Notes: generated by a model not told the origin, from the sequence alone. 60,000 bases of DNA from Tubiluchus corallicola (GCA_030141605.1 JAQGDQ010000010.1:1057501-1117500); one strand, 5' to 3'; shown: positions 24,083 to 37,404, numbered from the stretch's first letter. A program made the numbers and translations.

Positions 24083-24428
24083 TTGGTCGAGGTACTCGAC
24101 CTAATCGCTACTCATCTTGATGTAGTTCTTGTTCTTGTTGTAAGGGTGATCCTGTGACTCCATGAATTTGCAGTGGTCCACATAACACCGCCGGATTTTC
24201 GATCTGCCATTTTAAATTCAAGATGGAGGCGATATCATTATTTTCGAGAAAGAGCCTAAGATTCTGGCAATTTGAAATAGATCATGATGAAAGTCTATGG
24301 GAATATACTTGAAGGAATTCCGCGTCGCTTGTCGGAGTTAGCTTTTTAACGTGACATTTTAAATTCAAGATGGCGGCATTGACTTCATTGTAACCCACGA
24401 TATTGAGTTCAACGAGTTCCTCGACCAA
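24083..24428. mobile_element. MITE-like element with 16-bp terminal inverted repeats
   Basis: The left end TTGGTCGAGGTACTCG (24083-24098) matches the reverse complement of 24413-24428 at 15 of 16 bases. The left terminus is itself palindromic (GGTCGAG-GTA-CTCGACC). Inside, ATTTTAAATTCAAGATGG occurs twice (24210-24227 and about 24356-24373), about 146 bp apart. There is no coding capacity and no clear target-site duplication. Length and structure fit a non-autonomous DNA transposon; the superfamily is not assigned. Confidence 0.6.
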
Positions 24429-27400
24429 TAGTTTAGTCGAACTTGACTTGTGTTTATCAAATTGAGATTCCTAGCTTCCAAGAATCATTATCATTTCGAA
24501 TCGGGAGTACGTACTGGCTGTGCTTTAATAAGTCTGAAAGCAATACTTTTGTGTAGAGTTAAACTCAATAAAATAAAATTGGCTAACCTTTAAAAAATTA
24601 CTCAAAAGAACTAAGCAGGAAGGTGACAGAGTTAACTTTTAGGCTTGTTTAATGGAACAAAAAACAATTTTGCTGGAATGTGCGAAATTTTGCAGAAGAT
24701 CAACTGGTCATTGGAGAATCTACGCATATTTAGCACATATTTTAGCAAACCGTGAGTTAGTAAATGTTAATTGGGAAACATAAAACTGCATAGCCACACG
24801 TGTAGATATACAGACGCATATATAGGTATATATATATATCGTCTATATATATATTTATATCTATCTATTTATTTATATCTATATATTTAAACATCTATAT
24901 ATATTTATAGAGAGAGAGAAATAGACAGACAAATAGGCTGCACATACATCAGGCAGCGCAAAAAAGGTATGATGATACGAAGTTTTATTGGCGATATTAT
25001 AAGAAGAAAACAACAGAATCTCTTGAAAGTTGCCACACTATGCTTTCGAGTATAAACACGAAAAATCTTAGCTCATACTCTTACATTTTTCCAAAGATAC
25101 AGAAGTATTAAAACAACAAGTCAAAAAAATAATTGCCGGAATGAATTTTGCGCGTCACTGTTGTTAAAATTACAGTGAGAGCTCTAGGTGTCTTTGTATT
25201 TTCAATGCAAACTAGACGAAGATGTTTCCTCTAACCGATCATGCAGTTTCTTATTTCTTTAAGGGGCATCTGGTTCCAGCGCTCAAAATTTTTGACTTTA
25301 GTTCCCCTATATCAAGCGATTTTGCAAATTTATTATTGACACATTTTTCGCACCTTTGTAGGATAGTCTGTTACAGTATAAGAAAACGATTACTAGAACT
25401 TGCGAACAATAAACATCTACTAGTTATTGTCAACGCCGCACGAATCATACAATCTCGTTATTTTACGATGAGGGAACAACAGTCTGTTTGTAAATTTATA
25501 ACAATCGTCGAACGTGATAGCTGCGGGTGCGTATTTACTGAATGTATATTACTGAATAGTATTTTTAGTGTAACTTTTGTTGTAGTATTTTATTATAGTG
25601 TGATGTAATATTTTTATGTTTCTTGTATGATTTTTATGCCGCATCTAATCTATTCAGCAGTCGTACAGTTTCTCTGCCAATTCTAGATACCGTAATCCAG
25701 AGTATTACGTTTTATCTTTTCTTGGCAACAAATTGTTATCAGTGCTTTATTTTCTGTGGCAAAACCATGATGAAAACTGGTTGATTTCTTTATTCTTTTG
25801 CTGCCACGTATTGGCTGATTTAAATACATCGCTGCTGTTTTTCGATATTGCTGCCTCCTCAATCGACGCTGCTGTTTTTCAATTGATGATTATAGATGAG
25901 ATAGATAAGATTCAAATTTTTATTTTACATAACGCATTTTCTATTATATCAAGAGAACGTTTTTAGTTTGTTCTGAAAATCTGCAGTATCACACTGACTG
26001 TTTAAGCAAATATTATAAGCTGGTTCTCCTAAAAATTTCACACAACTTTTTTCTGACTGACGCCATTAAACTTTCAGCATAGATTGAACACGTGCTTTGG
26101 CTTCACCCTGCGTCAAACCAAAGATCAGAAGATTGGCTAAAATTCTACATGTGGTGAAAGGAGCAAATAAATAAATACGAATATATGGCTTCGCCTGAAA
26201 AAACATTGAGTGTTTATGGAAATTATTGGGTAAAGGAGGACTCGCTGTTGAAAAGGAAAGCATGGGCGGACGTCCCGGAGATGGCGTACATGAAAATGAT
26301 GAAGTGAAGAGTAGTTTAGCCAAACCAAAGCCCTGGTTAAACAGCCTTCAGGTAATTACCCTTAAATTTTGCAGTAATGTTATTAATACTGCTGTTATTG
26401 GTGGTGCATTGTTCATGCTGCTGTTGTTACTCCTTCATTATTTCTACTGTCGCTGTCGTCGTGGTGGTCGTCATTGGCGTAGTCGCTGTTGTTGTTTAAA
26501 GGAGCCCGCCCTACTCACAATTTGATTATAGCTCTACTTTTTTTCAATTGCAACTCATGTAATGTCTGCATTTTCAGATTGTATCACTTATTTTATAAGA
26601 TTTGGCAAAATGCACTGGTATATACAGTACATACGCTCAAACATATGGCTAGTAACCGATGGCGTCGTAAAAACTGGAAACATTTCTGAAACCATTTAAC
26701 GCTGAAGCCAAAGAGACAATCAAATGCGCATAGAAGCCACGCTCCATTGAAAACGCCCACACATGTTCTTCCTCTTAATGGTCTGCTGCACGCACATTGC
26801 ACCTTGGCTAATAGACTACATTAAACCATTGCAAAATAAAAGGAAAAAACAGCAAATACAGCTATAGCTTCTGATTACTCCTCAAAATATTCATTAATTC
26901 TATGGCTTGCAATCAAGCTGTTTGCAGCTGTAGGATCCAAAGCATCATACTAAAGAATGGAAGTAGCAACTTTTTGGATGCAAAGCTGCCGTAGTCTAGA
27001 ATATGTGTAGCCTACGGAAAACTTACTTACGGCAATATATTAAAACATTTTTTGTAATTTCTTTTGTGAGAAATTAAATTGGGATTTCATTCGATTAGAA
27101 GGGCTGCTGCATGCGAACTCTAGGCAAGTTGATCTCATTTGTAAGGTATAGTCTTCCAGGAAGATAACATATCTCGTTCGTACCCCATTTTATTTGGTAG
27201 CTTAATGTGATTCCATTAATATTGTACAGCACATTATTTGAGAGAGTAGCCCGGTAAACCTCGTGCTTTTTACGGGTCTAAAAAATTAAAGAATTTTTCA
27301 TTTTTGGGTAAAACATGAATTTATCGAAATTTTCCATGAACCGCATTTTGGTGTCTTTTGTAATACAAAGCACCTGTATGTAAGTTATTTTGATCAAATC

Positions 27401-27980
27401 ATTTCATGTCGAATCGTAAAATAATCGCATAAAACTTTCATCACTGAGTAACCCAATTTAATACACCATGTAATCTCTCATCTGGAGATTTTAACCCTTT
27501 AAATAACAGATACTGGTTCTTAGGAAAAGCGATTATTAACTATACCATTGAGCTTTTCGACTTTATTGTAACTGTTTATCCAAAACACGGTTTTGCATAA
27601 ACACAAAGACACTACCATAATAATGAAATGAAAACACATTTACATTACATACATTCATAACATGGTATTTTTAGTACAATGAATACTATAGAATCGTAAC
27701 TTTTTCTATCCTTTTCGTCTTGGATAGATATAGTTATCTTACAAATAAACATTGTCGTATTGAGAAGTCGGATATTGGTTATAGCTGAGTTGTTTTAACT
27801 TTCTTTTAAGTCAGACAAAATGTTTGTTTCCTTGATTCATTTTGGTAGCGAGTTTCACAATGGAACAGCTTATTTTAATAATGGATTATATCCGTATTTG
27901 TTGTTAGTGCTGATTTGCACTTCGTTATTTTGAAAAATAAACGTTAATGATTGGTAGCATGTCGAGAAAATGTAGTACTT
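24429..27980. other. intergenic, no supported gene
   Basis: Contains TA-rich microsatellite DNA (24822-24920) and two unexplained open frames. One is 25222-25608 (+, 128 codons, MFPLTDHAVSYFF start, hydrophobic C-terminus). The other is 26226-26525 (+), whose first 42 codons (MGKGGLAVEKESMGGRPGDG start) end at a CAG|GTAATT donor-like site. Neither resembles a family I know. Confidence 0.55.
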
Positions 27981-27989
27981 AATTTAAAT

Positions 27990-28830
27990 TGTTCACGCAT
28001 ATACAGAACAAATGCAGGCCAAATATAGAGGCCTGTGGTACACCGCTTTCAATTTAATGCCAGTCTGAATACGTGTTTTTATCCAATTTGATTCTCTATT
28101 GACTGTTGGTTACTTTTTAATTAATTATAATAACGTTACAACAAACCTGATATGTGTGAGTTTGTATGAATAAGTTCTTATCACGGCTATCGAAAGCCTT
28201 ATTGAGATCTAGGAAAGCAGCAGTTACATGTTTGTTTTTGCCAAGGTTGTTGCTCCAGTTTTCTGTTGCTCAAATGATTTGCTTCTATTACTGAATACTT
28301 TCTCGAAATCAAAACTATATTTTGTTAGAATCTAGATAGGAATTAATTTGGTCATAGATAATTTTTTCGAAAACTTTCGAGAGTCCATGTGTGATTGAGA
28401 CTGGCCTATAGTTATGAAAATTTGTTGCAGAATCTTTCTTGTAAATTGGCGTGGTATTAGCTTTTTACAGTCCTCTGAAAATTCCCTTTCATAATGACCA
28501 TTTGTTGGTAACCTGTGTAATATGTGTGGATACTATAATTATATGCTCAGTCTTTTAGTACTTCAATAGGAATATCTGAATGGCCCGTACTTTTCTTAAT
28601 GTTTAAGTTGGTAATATCTTTAAAGACACCATTGCAAGTAATGCTGGAAGGCGAGAAAGTTGTATTTGTTTTAATGTTGTTAGTCAAACTGTCAACAATT
28701 TTCTTGCTGTATAGCGCTGATTGGTGAAACTTACCAAAGTTAATAAATGTTGTATTTATAACATTGGCCATGTCCTTGGGATTGGTTATTACAGCATTAT
28801 TGTTTTCAAGCTGTGTAACTTTTATCGTGT
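27990..28830 (-). pseudogene. LINE reverse-transcriptase remnant (CR1/L2/jockey-like)
   Basis: Minus-strand motifs come in the correct reverse-transcriptase order: NVINTTFINFGKF, NLNIKKSTGHSDIPIEVLKD, TTPIYKKDSATNFHNYRPVS, SKVFEKIIYDQI, AAFLDLNKAFDS (motif A with a catalytic-type Asp) and GVPQASIFGLHLF (motif B). Several stop codons interrupt it. The YADD catalytic box was not found. A run of glutamines encoded by CTG/CAG repeats precedes the first motif. The family also appears near 58 kb (INSLNINKGSGPSDMPIKIL is shared in form). Confidence 0.85.
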
Positions 28831-28844
28831 TGTAGTGTGTTGTT

Positions 28845-28912
28845 GCTGGTTGCTGCTGTTGCTGCTGCTGCTGTTGTTTTGTCGTTGTCGTCATCGTTGT
28901 TTGCTGTTGCTT
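28845..28912. repeat. CTG/CAG trinucleotide patch
   Basis: GTTGCTGCTG-type units, then GTCGTT variants, lying at the 5' end of the minus-strand LINE remnant. Confidence 0.85.
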
Positions 28913-28930
28913 ATGCTTAATAATCACCCT

Positions 28931-30232
28931 ATTTCCCTTTCCACTTTATTCCCTGTTTGTGTATTAATTTTTGCGTTTATATATTGATTACTGAAATGCT
29001 TGTTTTTCAACATTTGTTACGGTTACTAAACTTGTTTCTAGCTGTTTATAGCAGCATTTTTTCTGTATTTATATATTCTGAGCAAATATATTCTTATTCT
29101 TCCTGAGATTGATGAGTTCTTCACTAAGCTCAGTCAATGTCCATGAAATTGTTATGGACACACTGATAGAAAATATGAATTTTGCTGACTACAACAGTCT
29201 CGGCAGTATAAGGGTTAATGAGCATTCCTGCTTCGGTCTTTTACTCAAGAATCACAAAGACTTGATCATTTTGCATTCAATCCAGCACTGTTCATCTTCC
29301 TCAGCAAATATTATTCGGTAAGGAAGAACCTGGCTTCATTTCCCCCGGGTGGTGGTGTCTGCAAATCTGCTGATTGAAATGGTACACAGAGTCTCGGCCG
29401 ACTTGCTAAAACACTGTTTGAGCGTTTAAACTCTCGGTGAAGCAAAAATGATTCCGCACTGATGAAAACAAAATACATTACATCTTACAATAAACACTTG
29501 AGAAAATGGGTTCTAAGTGCCCCGATACAAAAAGTATAATTATTTCATTATAAGCAACATGGAGACCTAAGGATAAAATAATATTATTAGTTATTACAGG
29601 GAACTAGTTGATAGGGGGTGATAATATACGGCCTAGGTACATCTCTCGCAAATATCTGAAATGTTTCTTCTGAATTCTGAATTGTTTACCAGATTTTTCA
29701 TATGAAACGCTTTTTATTGACTTGTGGTTTAATGAAAAAATGTGACTTTTTTGATGGGGTTCTATGATATCACCCGGTCAGAGGGACGTTGCCTGCGAAA
29801 TGAACCAGTTAGGTATTTTGACCTAGCTCTAAAATTGCTGCTTCTTGTTTCGCCGTCAGCTAATTCAGGAAGTTCTTAAAGACTGTAAATGGATGCGAAT
29901 ACGTTTTGAAGAAAATGAAAAGACGCTAGTAATCTCAAGTTGAAACAATTAATGCAGAAGTACAAATTACAGTTTACCAACACCAAGCGGTTAGTTTTAA
30001 ATATATGTTGAAGCTAACACTAATAAAGAAACGAAAAAATATGATTAAAAAAATCTGTTTGTTGGTTTATCTGCAGGCTTACTATTCTAATAATAGCTGT
30101 ACAATGACTGATGCTAATATCGCTACACCTGATGAGGTTTATTCAGGACTTTTCTACCTAATGTCGTGGAAAATAGAACATTTGTTGTTTTATTGCACAT
30201 TTATCAAAATATGTAATAATAATAATAATAAT

Positions 30233-30298
<66 letters not shown>

Positions 30299-31370
30299 TA
30301 ATTTTTTTGCCTTCAAAATAACAATCATAGATAGTATATAACAATGAGTTACAAAGTTTAAAGAAGGATGGGGTGGCGAAAGAGCAAAGGGTCATCTAGT
30401 CTGCCAAGGTCATCTAATCTATTAAGAGGAAAGGAAATGAAATAATAAAAAAAATGAATGATCAGTCAGTGTGTTAGATAGTCCATCTAGCCACTACTAA
30501 TAAGGAATAAACTCGAGAAACTGAGCCACAATAACTTTATAAAAATTGCTTTTGTTCCCGGATACCAGCAAGTGACCATGCCGATGTGTTGATGTTCTGC
30601 AATTTATACAGCACTGCAATGTGAAACTTATTGCACAAATACAAGGCGGTAATTTCACACTTTGTTCAATTTTACTGGTGTATAATCAAGGTATTGTGTC
30701 AGCGGACGAGAGCGGAATATTGACTTGATCGTTCAATTAGGAGCTTATGCGTTACTGCACTTACACTGAATCGCTTTGAGAAAAAGTTGTTTTGCGACTG
30801 CAAAGATCATGCATTTTATAAAGCTTTTAGTTTTTCTTATTTAGCTCTTATTCTTTTATCTATTTCTCTCAATATTAACACCACAACCACCATCGCCATT
30901 ACCGTCATTTTTGCAACTTGCAATTTTATTTTGCACTGAAACTTCAGTTTGTAAATAAAAGTTTATGAAAAGGTTGGAAGTGTTTTAAAAAAGTCGGAAG
31001 TGTCACTTCTGACAACAGCTATCATCGTTGTCAATATTGTCATTAATTATTGGCATTATCTGCTGCGCGACTAACAGCTGAGTGGACACGATATGTACTT
31101 GGCTGCATGCAACACCGAGTCTAGTTAGTAAGTGGATGTGCGAACGCGGAGGTTGGGGTTGGGTGGTATCCAGTTCAGGGAGGTTTCATCCGTCGATGCA
31201 AAATGGTTTATACACATCTAAATCGCGGACAAAATAAAACTAAACACAAAGTCAATGCCTCAAAGGACTTATCCTTAAAAACCAACAGTCTCCAGTTGCA
31301 ACCATGCAAAATTAATAGCAGGTGCTGTTGTTACTAACTGGCTTGCATATGCCGTACTACATGTATCGTT
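28931..31370. other. intergenic, no gene seen
   Basis: AT-rich unique sequence interrupted by an (AAT)n microsatellite at 30213-30300. No transposon or exon motifs recognised. Confidence 0.7.
30213..30300. repeat. (AAT)n microsatellite
   Basis: About 29 AAT units with one ATT interruption. Confidence 0.96.
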
Positions 31371-31372
31371 AT

Positions 31373-31418
31373 CACCACCACTACCACCATCGTCACCGTC
31401 GCGGCCACCACTACCACT

Positions 31419-31455
<37 letters not shown>

Positions 31456-31560
31456 ACAACAACAACAACAACAACATCATCTTGTTCATTATCATCGCCA
31501 CTATCACCATCATAACTACACATCATCATCACCAATACCATCATTATAACTATACATCAT
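31373..31560. repeat. compound CAC/CAT/CAA trinucleotide array
   Basis: Imperfect CACCAT units, a pure (CAT)n block, (CAA)n, then mixed CAT. The poly-His/poly-Asp open frames on the two strands are artefacts. Confidence 0.94.
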
Positions 31561-32706
31561 CAGCCTTTTACACTGGGCAGGCAGAAATCTAAAATAAAAG
31601 AAATCTGCGTTTCAGATAGGTAAACAAAGCAGTAATACAGCAAAAAACTAGCCATTATTATACCACTGGCTTGTCAGCACCACTTCCGAGTTACATTATA
31701 ACCACACAACCACTGCAAAACGTGGAGCAAAGTTCTTCAGTCACAATAAACATCATCATCATAATTATCATTATCATTATCAAAAAGAAAGGAAGACAAA
31801 CTTGGCCTATTCAAAGTCTTTGCACAGATGCTACAGAGACAAAACTCTATTGACAAACTGTCATTTAAGCCTGGACAAGCTCAGTAGCAATATTGATCTT
31901 CCTTCTTTATACAGAAGCACACTCGCATTTTTCAATCAAAGCACGGTGTTGGCATGTTAATAAAACCATCTGAATGTAATTTACAGGCCGTGTGTCATTA
32001 TCAAATGCCATTAAAATGCGATCAAGAATTGTTTCTTAAAGTTTCTTCTCCAAAAATTGCAATACCGAAAAATTTGTGAAACAAATAAAGCGCATGATAT
32101 GTTGAGCCTATTTTTTTCCAGTTTTGTCACTACTGAAGATGTACAATGAACACTGACCTGAAACCTACACTTCACTTTAGTTTAAATATTTGGGCCTGCT
32201 AATAACTTGATTTTGCATTTTATTAATTCATTTATTTATTTATTAATAAATAACTTGCTATTATTACCAATTAAAGTAGGTCATTTGAGACTAGCCACCA
32301 GCAAATGCTGGACACTCACAATTTCAAATTTCTTGGCTTAATGTTTCATCAATAAATAACGCAGTAGAGAGTGAAAACTAATCTATATGGTGACCATAAG
32401 AGCTGATTGTCTTTCAGTCTCTGAGATTTCACCATCAGCATTCAATGTCGCAACCAGCAGATTTTATTGACAATCTCTCGTCGCCATCCAGGGTTCGATT
32501 TACAATAACCCTTTCCCGAGAACAGCTGCACAGGACGCAGTCATTATCCTTAATTAATGCACCAGCCCCCGTCATTTGTGTGCAAGACTGTTTAATGAGA
32601 GTCGAATAAAAGAATGATTGTTGACAAAGTGTAGAAACGTGTGAAGAAAGTGTATATGTAAATTAATGTTACAGATAGCTATGGACATTAGGTCCGGCAT
32701 AAATCA
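31561..32706. other. intergenic, no gene seen
   Basis: Unique sequence. A higher-complexity part at about 32440-32640 includes an E-box (CAGCTG) and TTAATTAATG, and is a possible regulatory element on composition alone. Confidence 0.4.
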
Positions 32707-32905
32707 GGGTAAACTGGGCTAATGTCGTACACAGGTAATGTCGGAAATAACACTAACTTCATATTTTTATTGAAAATAAAAAAAAGTAGTATAGACTTCG
32801 TGAATGAAGGAGGGGAAAAACAGTTAACTACCTTTTTGTAATTTTAGTAGAGCATGAAGCTCACTGTCCGACATTAGCCAGTGTACGACACTAGCCCATT
32901 TTACC
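32707..32905. mobile_element. short MITE with ~38-bp terminal inverted repeats
   Basis: The left end GGGTAAACTGGGCTAATGTC (continuing to 32744) pairs with 32868-32905, whose reverse complement begins GGTAAAATGGGCTAGTGTCG. About 35 of 40 positions agree, with one gap. The subword TAATGTCG is repeated within each arm. The about 120 bp between the arms has no coding capacity. GGGTAAA-type ends recall pogo-like DNA transposons, but this is from memory and no target-site duplication was clear. Confidence 0.7.
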
Positions 32906-35080
32906 ATATAAGGCAGAGATCACTTCAGAATGACTTCAGTTTCGAGCAGTATAGACAGGCTCAATACTTGAGTAATATTGTTATGTCCACGGAGAACAGC
33001 AACATTTGAATGACCCTAAATTTTTGCGCCTAAGAAGTGACAATCTGGTAATGAAACCATTTAAAAATTTGCGTATCTATGTTACATTACCAAGGAATAG
33101 TAAAAACACCAGCCAGGGAAGTCTTGCTGTATCACCGTCATGTCTGAAATGTAAAGCAGTCCATTTATTACTAGGTTATTGTTATTATTGCCATGTCCAG
33201 TTTACAGCTTTAACTCGGTTAGCATTGATTATGATAATCTTAGAAGTTTGACTAAAGGAATTAGTTGAATAAAACTCAGGTGCCTTTAATAAATAAATTA
33301 ATATGCACGTCTATGTGAATGAAGGAGAAGTCTACTCTTTGGTTGGATTTTGAACAAACCTGACACACCCGAGATTGCAAAAGGAAGTTAGCAATAAGAA
33401 CTATAACAATGTTTCATTAAATTATGTTTTGGATTATAGAGTGAGCAATTAAAATTTGGTGCAATTAAAATGCGTAGAAAAAATTATCAAAGGCAGATCA
33501 CCAAAAACAATTAAAAGCTGCCTGCAAACTTCAGTGTAACTTAGCAGCTTTGTGCGAGTATCCAGTATTTATTTCCCTTGTTTTGTCAATAATTCTTGTT
33601 TGGTAAACAATTATTGCGACAGATATTATGACAGATGACAGAGCATGACAGCTCACATGAAACTTTTTCCGTGTGGGGGCGGATATAATTCGTTGCGAAG
33701 AAAACTGCAAAGAAATGAGAATAATCCTCATATTTCCTCACTGGAATCTAAATCTCAGAAACTGATTAGGACAGGATCGTGACAAATTTTCACGTGGCGG
33801 AGCAGCTGTGAACAGTTGAGACGAAGCCGTCGAGAAGGCAGGCAACAGCTTCATCTAACAGTCAGCGCGCATAATTATGAAGGAGTACAGCAGCGAAGGA
33901 TTATAATGAACGAATCATGACATCGCTAAATAAATTTACACAAACTGGGGAAGTCTAAGAATTTATTTACAAACAAAAATACGACTTATAAAATACATTT
34001 CACCTATTGTCGAAATAGTTTAGCAACTAAATATACTTTAGCAACAGAAACTAGTAGACGCCACAAACCCAACAAAAGCTGTCACATCCCATAACTTATG
34101 TAAGCAGTGTAATTCATCAGAATCCGAAGGCGAATAATGTAAGTGTCTTAAAAACATAAACACATGCTTAACAGCATAAAGTTTTTTCATAACATTTCTT
34201 AGGTTTTCCCGGGTTTCAATAACCAATCGAGTAATGAAAAATACACAGTTCTAGTCGGAAACAACGATAGCAATATACATTTGTTTTCCAAATCTGCATG
34301 TTCTTATGCATGTATGTTTGTGAATACTGTGAATATAATTTTAAGACTACAAATGTAAGCTTATGAACTGCTAATTTACTGAGATAGACATCCATAATCC
34401 TGTCAAGGCAAGCGAGAACTTAATGCCATGATGTATATGTGTATATGTCATTAGCAACAGCAAAGCAGAACTTTTAAAAAATTTTAAACAACGTTATGGC
34501 GCCAGAAATGACTTAGAGTTTACTCCTCTATTGTTTTGCTCCTTTTGATAAATAAAGTTTCTTTCAAAAATCAAAACGAATTTTATTTCCTGCTGGTCGC
34601 ACGCTTACAACTTTTCAGTTTTAAACCCTTATTTAAACACAAAAACGTTTAAGCGAAAACGAATAACTTGCACGGATACCTGCTGAAGCACTCTTTGTTC
34701 TCTGTGAAGCCGCGTGTGTTGCCATGTAAACAAAAATTAACCGCATCTCTTCAATGAAGCTACACGGTTATACAGTGCAATCTCCACGTGGATGAAACCA
34801 GCCTTGGCTACTTCAATTATGAGGCTTAAAACCACAAGGGCTATTATTGCGCGTTAGTTTAATATTTAGTAATTGATAAATTATATCCCTGTAGTAAATG
34901 CGCCTGGTGCTCACGCAATGTTTAAATGAGTAGTACACGCGACGGCTGCCTTACACGTAAGCCATCGTGAAAAAAGCGATAAATAAAGAAAATACCTCAT
35001 TTTTAAACATCTAGCTTGTATAGATTACAAGAGTTTTCTGCGAATTCTTAAAAAAATTCCCTATAGGTCGACGTATATAC
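32906..35080. other. intergenic, no gene seen
   Basis: Unique AT-rich DNA. The segment 33780-33920 is richer in GC and of higher complexity. No exon, RNA or transposon motif recognised. Confidence 0.65.
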
Positions 35081-35081
35081 A

Positions 35082-35082
<1 letters not shown>

Positions 35083-35115
<33 letters not shown>

Positions 35116-35280
35116 CGCGCCCGTGCATGCGTGCGTGCGTGTATTCAGTTAAATCAGATAATCAGTCATCCCCTTTACTGAACCAATCGGCCGCTCGGTT
35201 GGTCAGCCAGCGTGTCAACCACTCAGCTAGTCGATCAGCCATTCAGACCGCCGGTCAGTTGGTCAGTCAGTCAGTATTTC
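35083..35280. repeat. (TG)n(CG)n run followed by degenerate GTCA repeats
   Basis: (TG) to about 35107, then alternating GC to 35120 (Z-DNA-prone purine-pyrimidine alternation), GCGT units to 35140, and scattered GGTCAGTC units to about 35280. Confidence 0.88.
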
Positions 35281-35399
35281 AATAGTGAGTAAGACGTCAA
35301 AACAGACAGTCAAAATGACCAGTTAATTAATTAAGCAGTTGATTCGTTAGAGCAGAGCGTTGGTTTCCTGTTATGTCAGTATGCTGGTCAGACTAAGTC

Positions 35400-35827
35400 A
35401 GTTGATGTGGCTAACACAAAAAATAAATAAATAAAATACATGTATATTTTTTTCATAAAGCGCACGTTCAAGCAAAACGTTTTCAATGGTACTGTACAGT
35501 AAAATATTATGGTTACAACTGCACAATTAAAAAAATGTAACACTAATAAAATTATCAAAAATTTTGCACAAAACTAACAAATCGCCTACCAGACAGAGAT
35601 TATGGTAAAAAATTGGTCATTACTGAAGTTTACAATAGTTGGAAATGATCATAATAATTTTTAAAAAGGCGTGTCTTCAAGCGTTTTTTAAATAATTGTA
35701 CAGTAGAATCAGCTGTGAGGTTTTGAGGCAAGGAATTCCAATATTTTGGTGCAACAGAAGAAAATTCAAAGATCCAAAAAGTCTTTTTTCTATTAAAAGT
35801 CACCAAAAGTTCATCAAGGGAAGGTCT
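35400..35827 (-). pseudogene. LINE ORF2 C-terminus and 3' UTR (CR1/L2-like)
   Basis: An open minus-strand frame from 35827 to a TAA at 35630 encodes RPSLDELLVTFNRKK, FSSVAPKYWNSLPQNLT and LFKKRLKTRLF. These match the conserved C-terminal tail of CR1/L2/jockey-type reverse-transcriptase proteins (typically S-V-A-A-P-x-L-W-N-x-L-P followed by F-K-x-x-L-K). About 200 bp of 3' UTR follows, ending in an (AAAT)n-type tail near 35420-35435. The upstream part of the element is missing or unrecognisable, so this is a 5'-truncated insertion, a normal outcome for LINEs. Confidence 0.8.
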
Positions 35828-35829
35828 AC

Positions 35830-37400
35830 TTACCTAACCTCTCATTAATTATTATACTCAGTGTCGAGATTATTACTTATGATAGTAAAAAACCTATAAC
35901 AATTTAAATTCTGATACGAAACTGGAAAGCCAGGAAATTTGAAAACGTTGACATACACCTGTCATCAACCGATCATTTTTGACCAGTCGTCTGCCGACCA
36001 ATAGCTTATTCAGATATGCTAATCGATGATCGATCTGCATAACCATAACCAAAGAACTGCACAACCACTCTGGTCAAAATATTAATACATACGCGACAAA
36101 ATATGAACGTTAATAAAACGTTTTCAGCAGCAATTTAGTTTTACTGCGTGTAATGTTTAATATCAGCAGTTGCATTGTAGCCCTTTTTGTAGCAGAGCCG
36201 ATTTCTCGCAAGACTGCAATTATAAGCACTAACTAAAGGGAAATAGCCAATAAGCATTTTAGTGTTTGGTGAGCTCACAAATTTTAAACATTATCGATTC
36301 TACCCGCTCAAACATTTCTTGCTACGGGCATAGCTAGCGTTTTTACTGCTTTGCCAACTTCGTTCAGTCGCGAATATTTAAAAAAATTATACGCAAGGTA
36401 TATCAGCGCAATGTAACAACTAAGTGCAGACATCTAATAAAATATTATATTTAGAATATAATAAAGTTTCTGATCATTGCACAGCACTAATCAGCATCTT
36501 GCACAATGCGCATCTCATACCCTTTTCTGTAAGTTTAATAATTTCAAGTTTAACAACAAATTTACTAACAAAGTAAGAAACAAGCAATAATCAACCAGAC
36601 AAACAAGCACCTGAAACTTCCATTGAGATTGCCACTGAAAATCTATTAAAACTGAAACACACCAGACATAGAAAGAGGTACGCTGCGTAAAATTTGAATT
36701 TTTAGTTATAACCGAAGAGCATAGCCATGGATTGAACAGAGACATGCATACTCAAACCTAAACATAATATTTGACGATTGATATTTGGAAAAGTATCACT
36801 TATCCACCAGCTTTCTGCACGACCTTATCTGTACATGACGTGCTCATTATATCCATGCTTTCAGCTTTTTTGTTGATTCTATTATTGGTTTCCGTTTTTC
36901 TTTCAGTTGGACGCGAAAACCAGGCAGCAGTTCATTCAACAACAAACAACAAGGACAATTACACGCAACATCTCCAATAGATTTCCTTTCTTCTTCGACA
37001 TTGATTTACACAAGCTTTCCTGATGACTGGACTGACATTTCCTGCTAGTGGCCAATGAAATAAACACTAAAACCTGAATGCTTGAAAGTTCATATGCACT
37101 TTCTTGCCACTGCATTACAAGTTATGAACTCTATTGACTTACGCAAAATCGTAGCTACAGGCTTAAACCTTTAATGCGTTTTACAGAGCGCTGGTGATGT
37201 TAGAATGCCAATTAAGTTCCGAAACCCGAGGAATTAGGGTAACTGCTCACTTTTGGCCTTTAAGCAGTAACAATGTTATGTGCATGTTTCGTTTTTTCTC
37301 ATTAAATGTCATACAGATATTCTATGTTAGATGCAGCAACAAAGCCTAAAGAGATTATTCAAATTAACACGTTTTCAAATTGACTGTTTTTTACATATTC
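35830..37400. other. intergenic, no gene seen
   Basis: AT-rich sequence. A 69-codon plus-strand frame at 36771-36980 has one hydrophobic segment (LLILLLVSVFLSV), but no family match or start context. Confidence 0.6.
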
Positions 37401-37404
37401 GTTT

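Noticed and set aside
25222-25608. 128-codon plus-strand open frame as a gene
   Set aside because: No recognised domain, no splice or promoter context; a chance open frame is likely in this much DNA.
28547-28927. 126-codon minus-strand open frame as an independent Gln-rich gene
   Set aside because: The Gln run is a CTG repeat and the rest is the finger region of a dead LINE reverse transcriptase.
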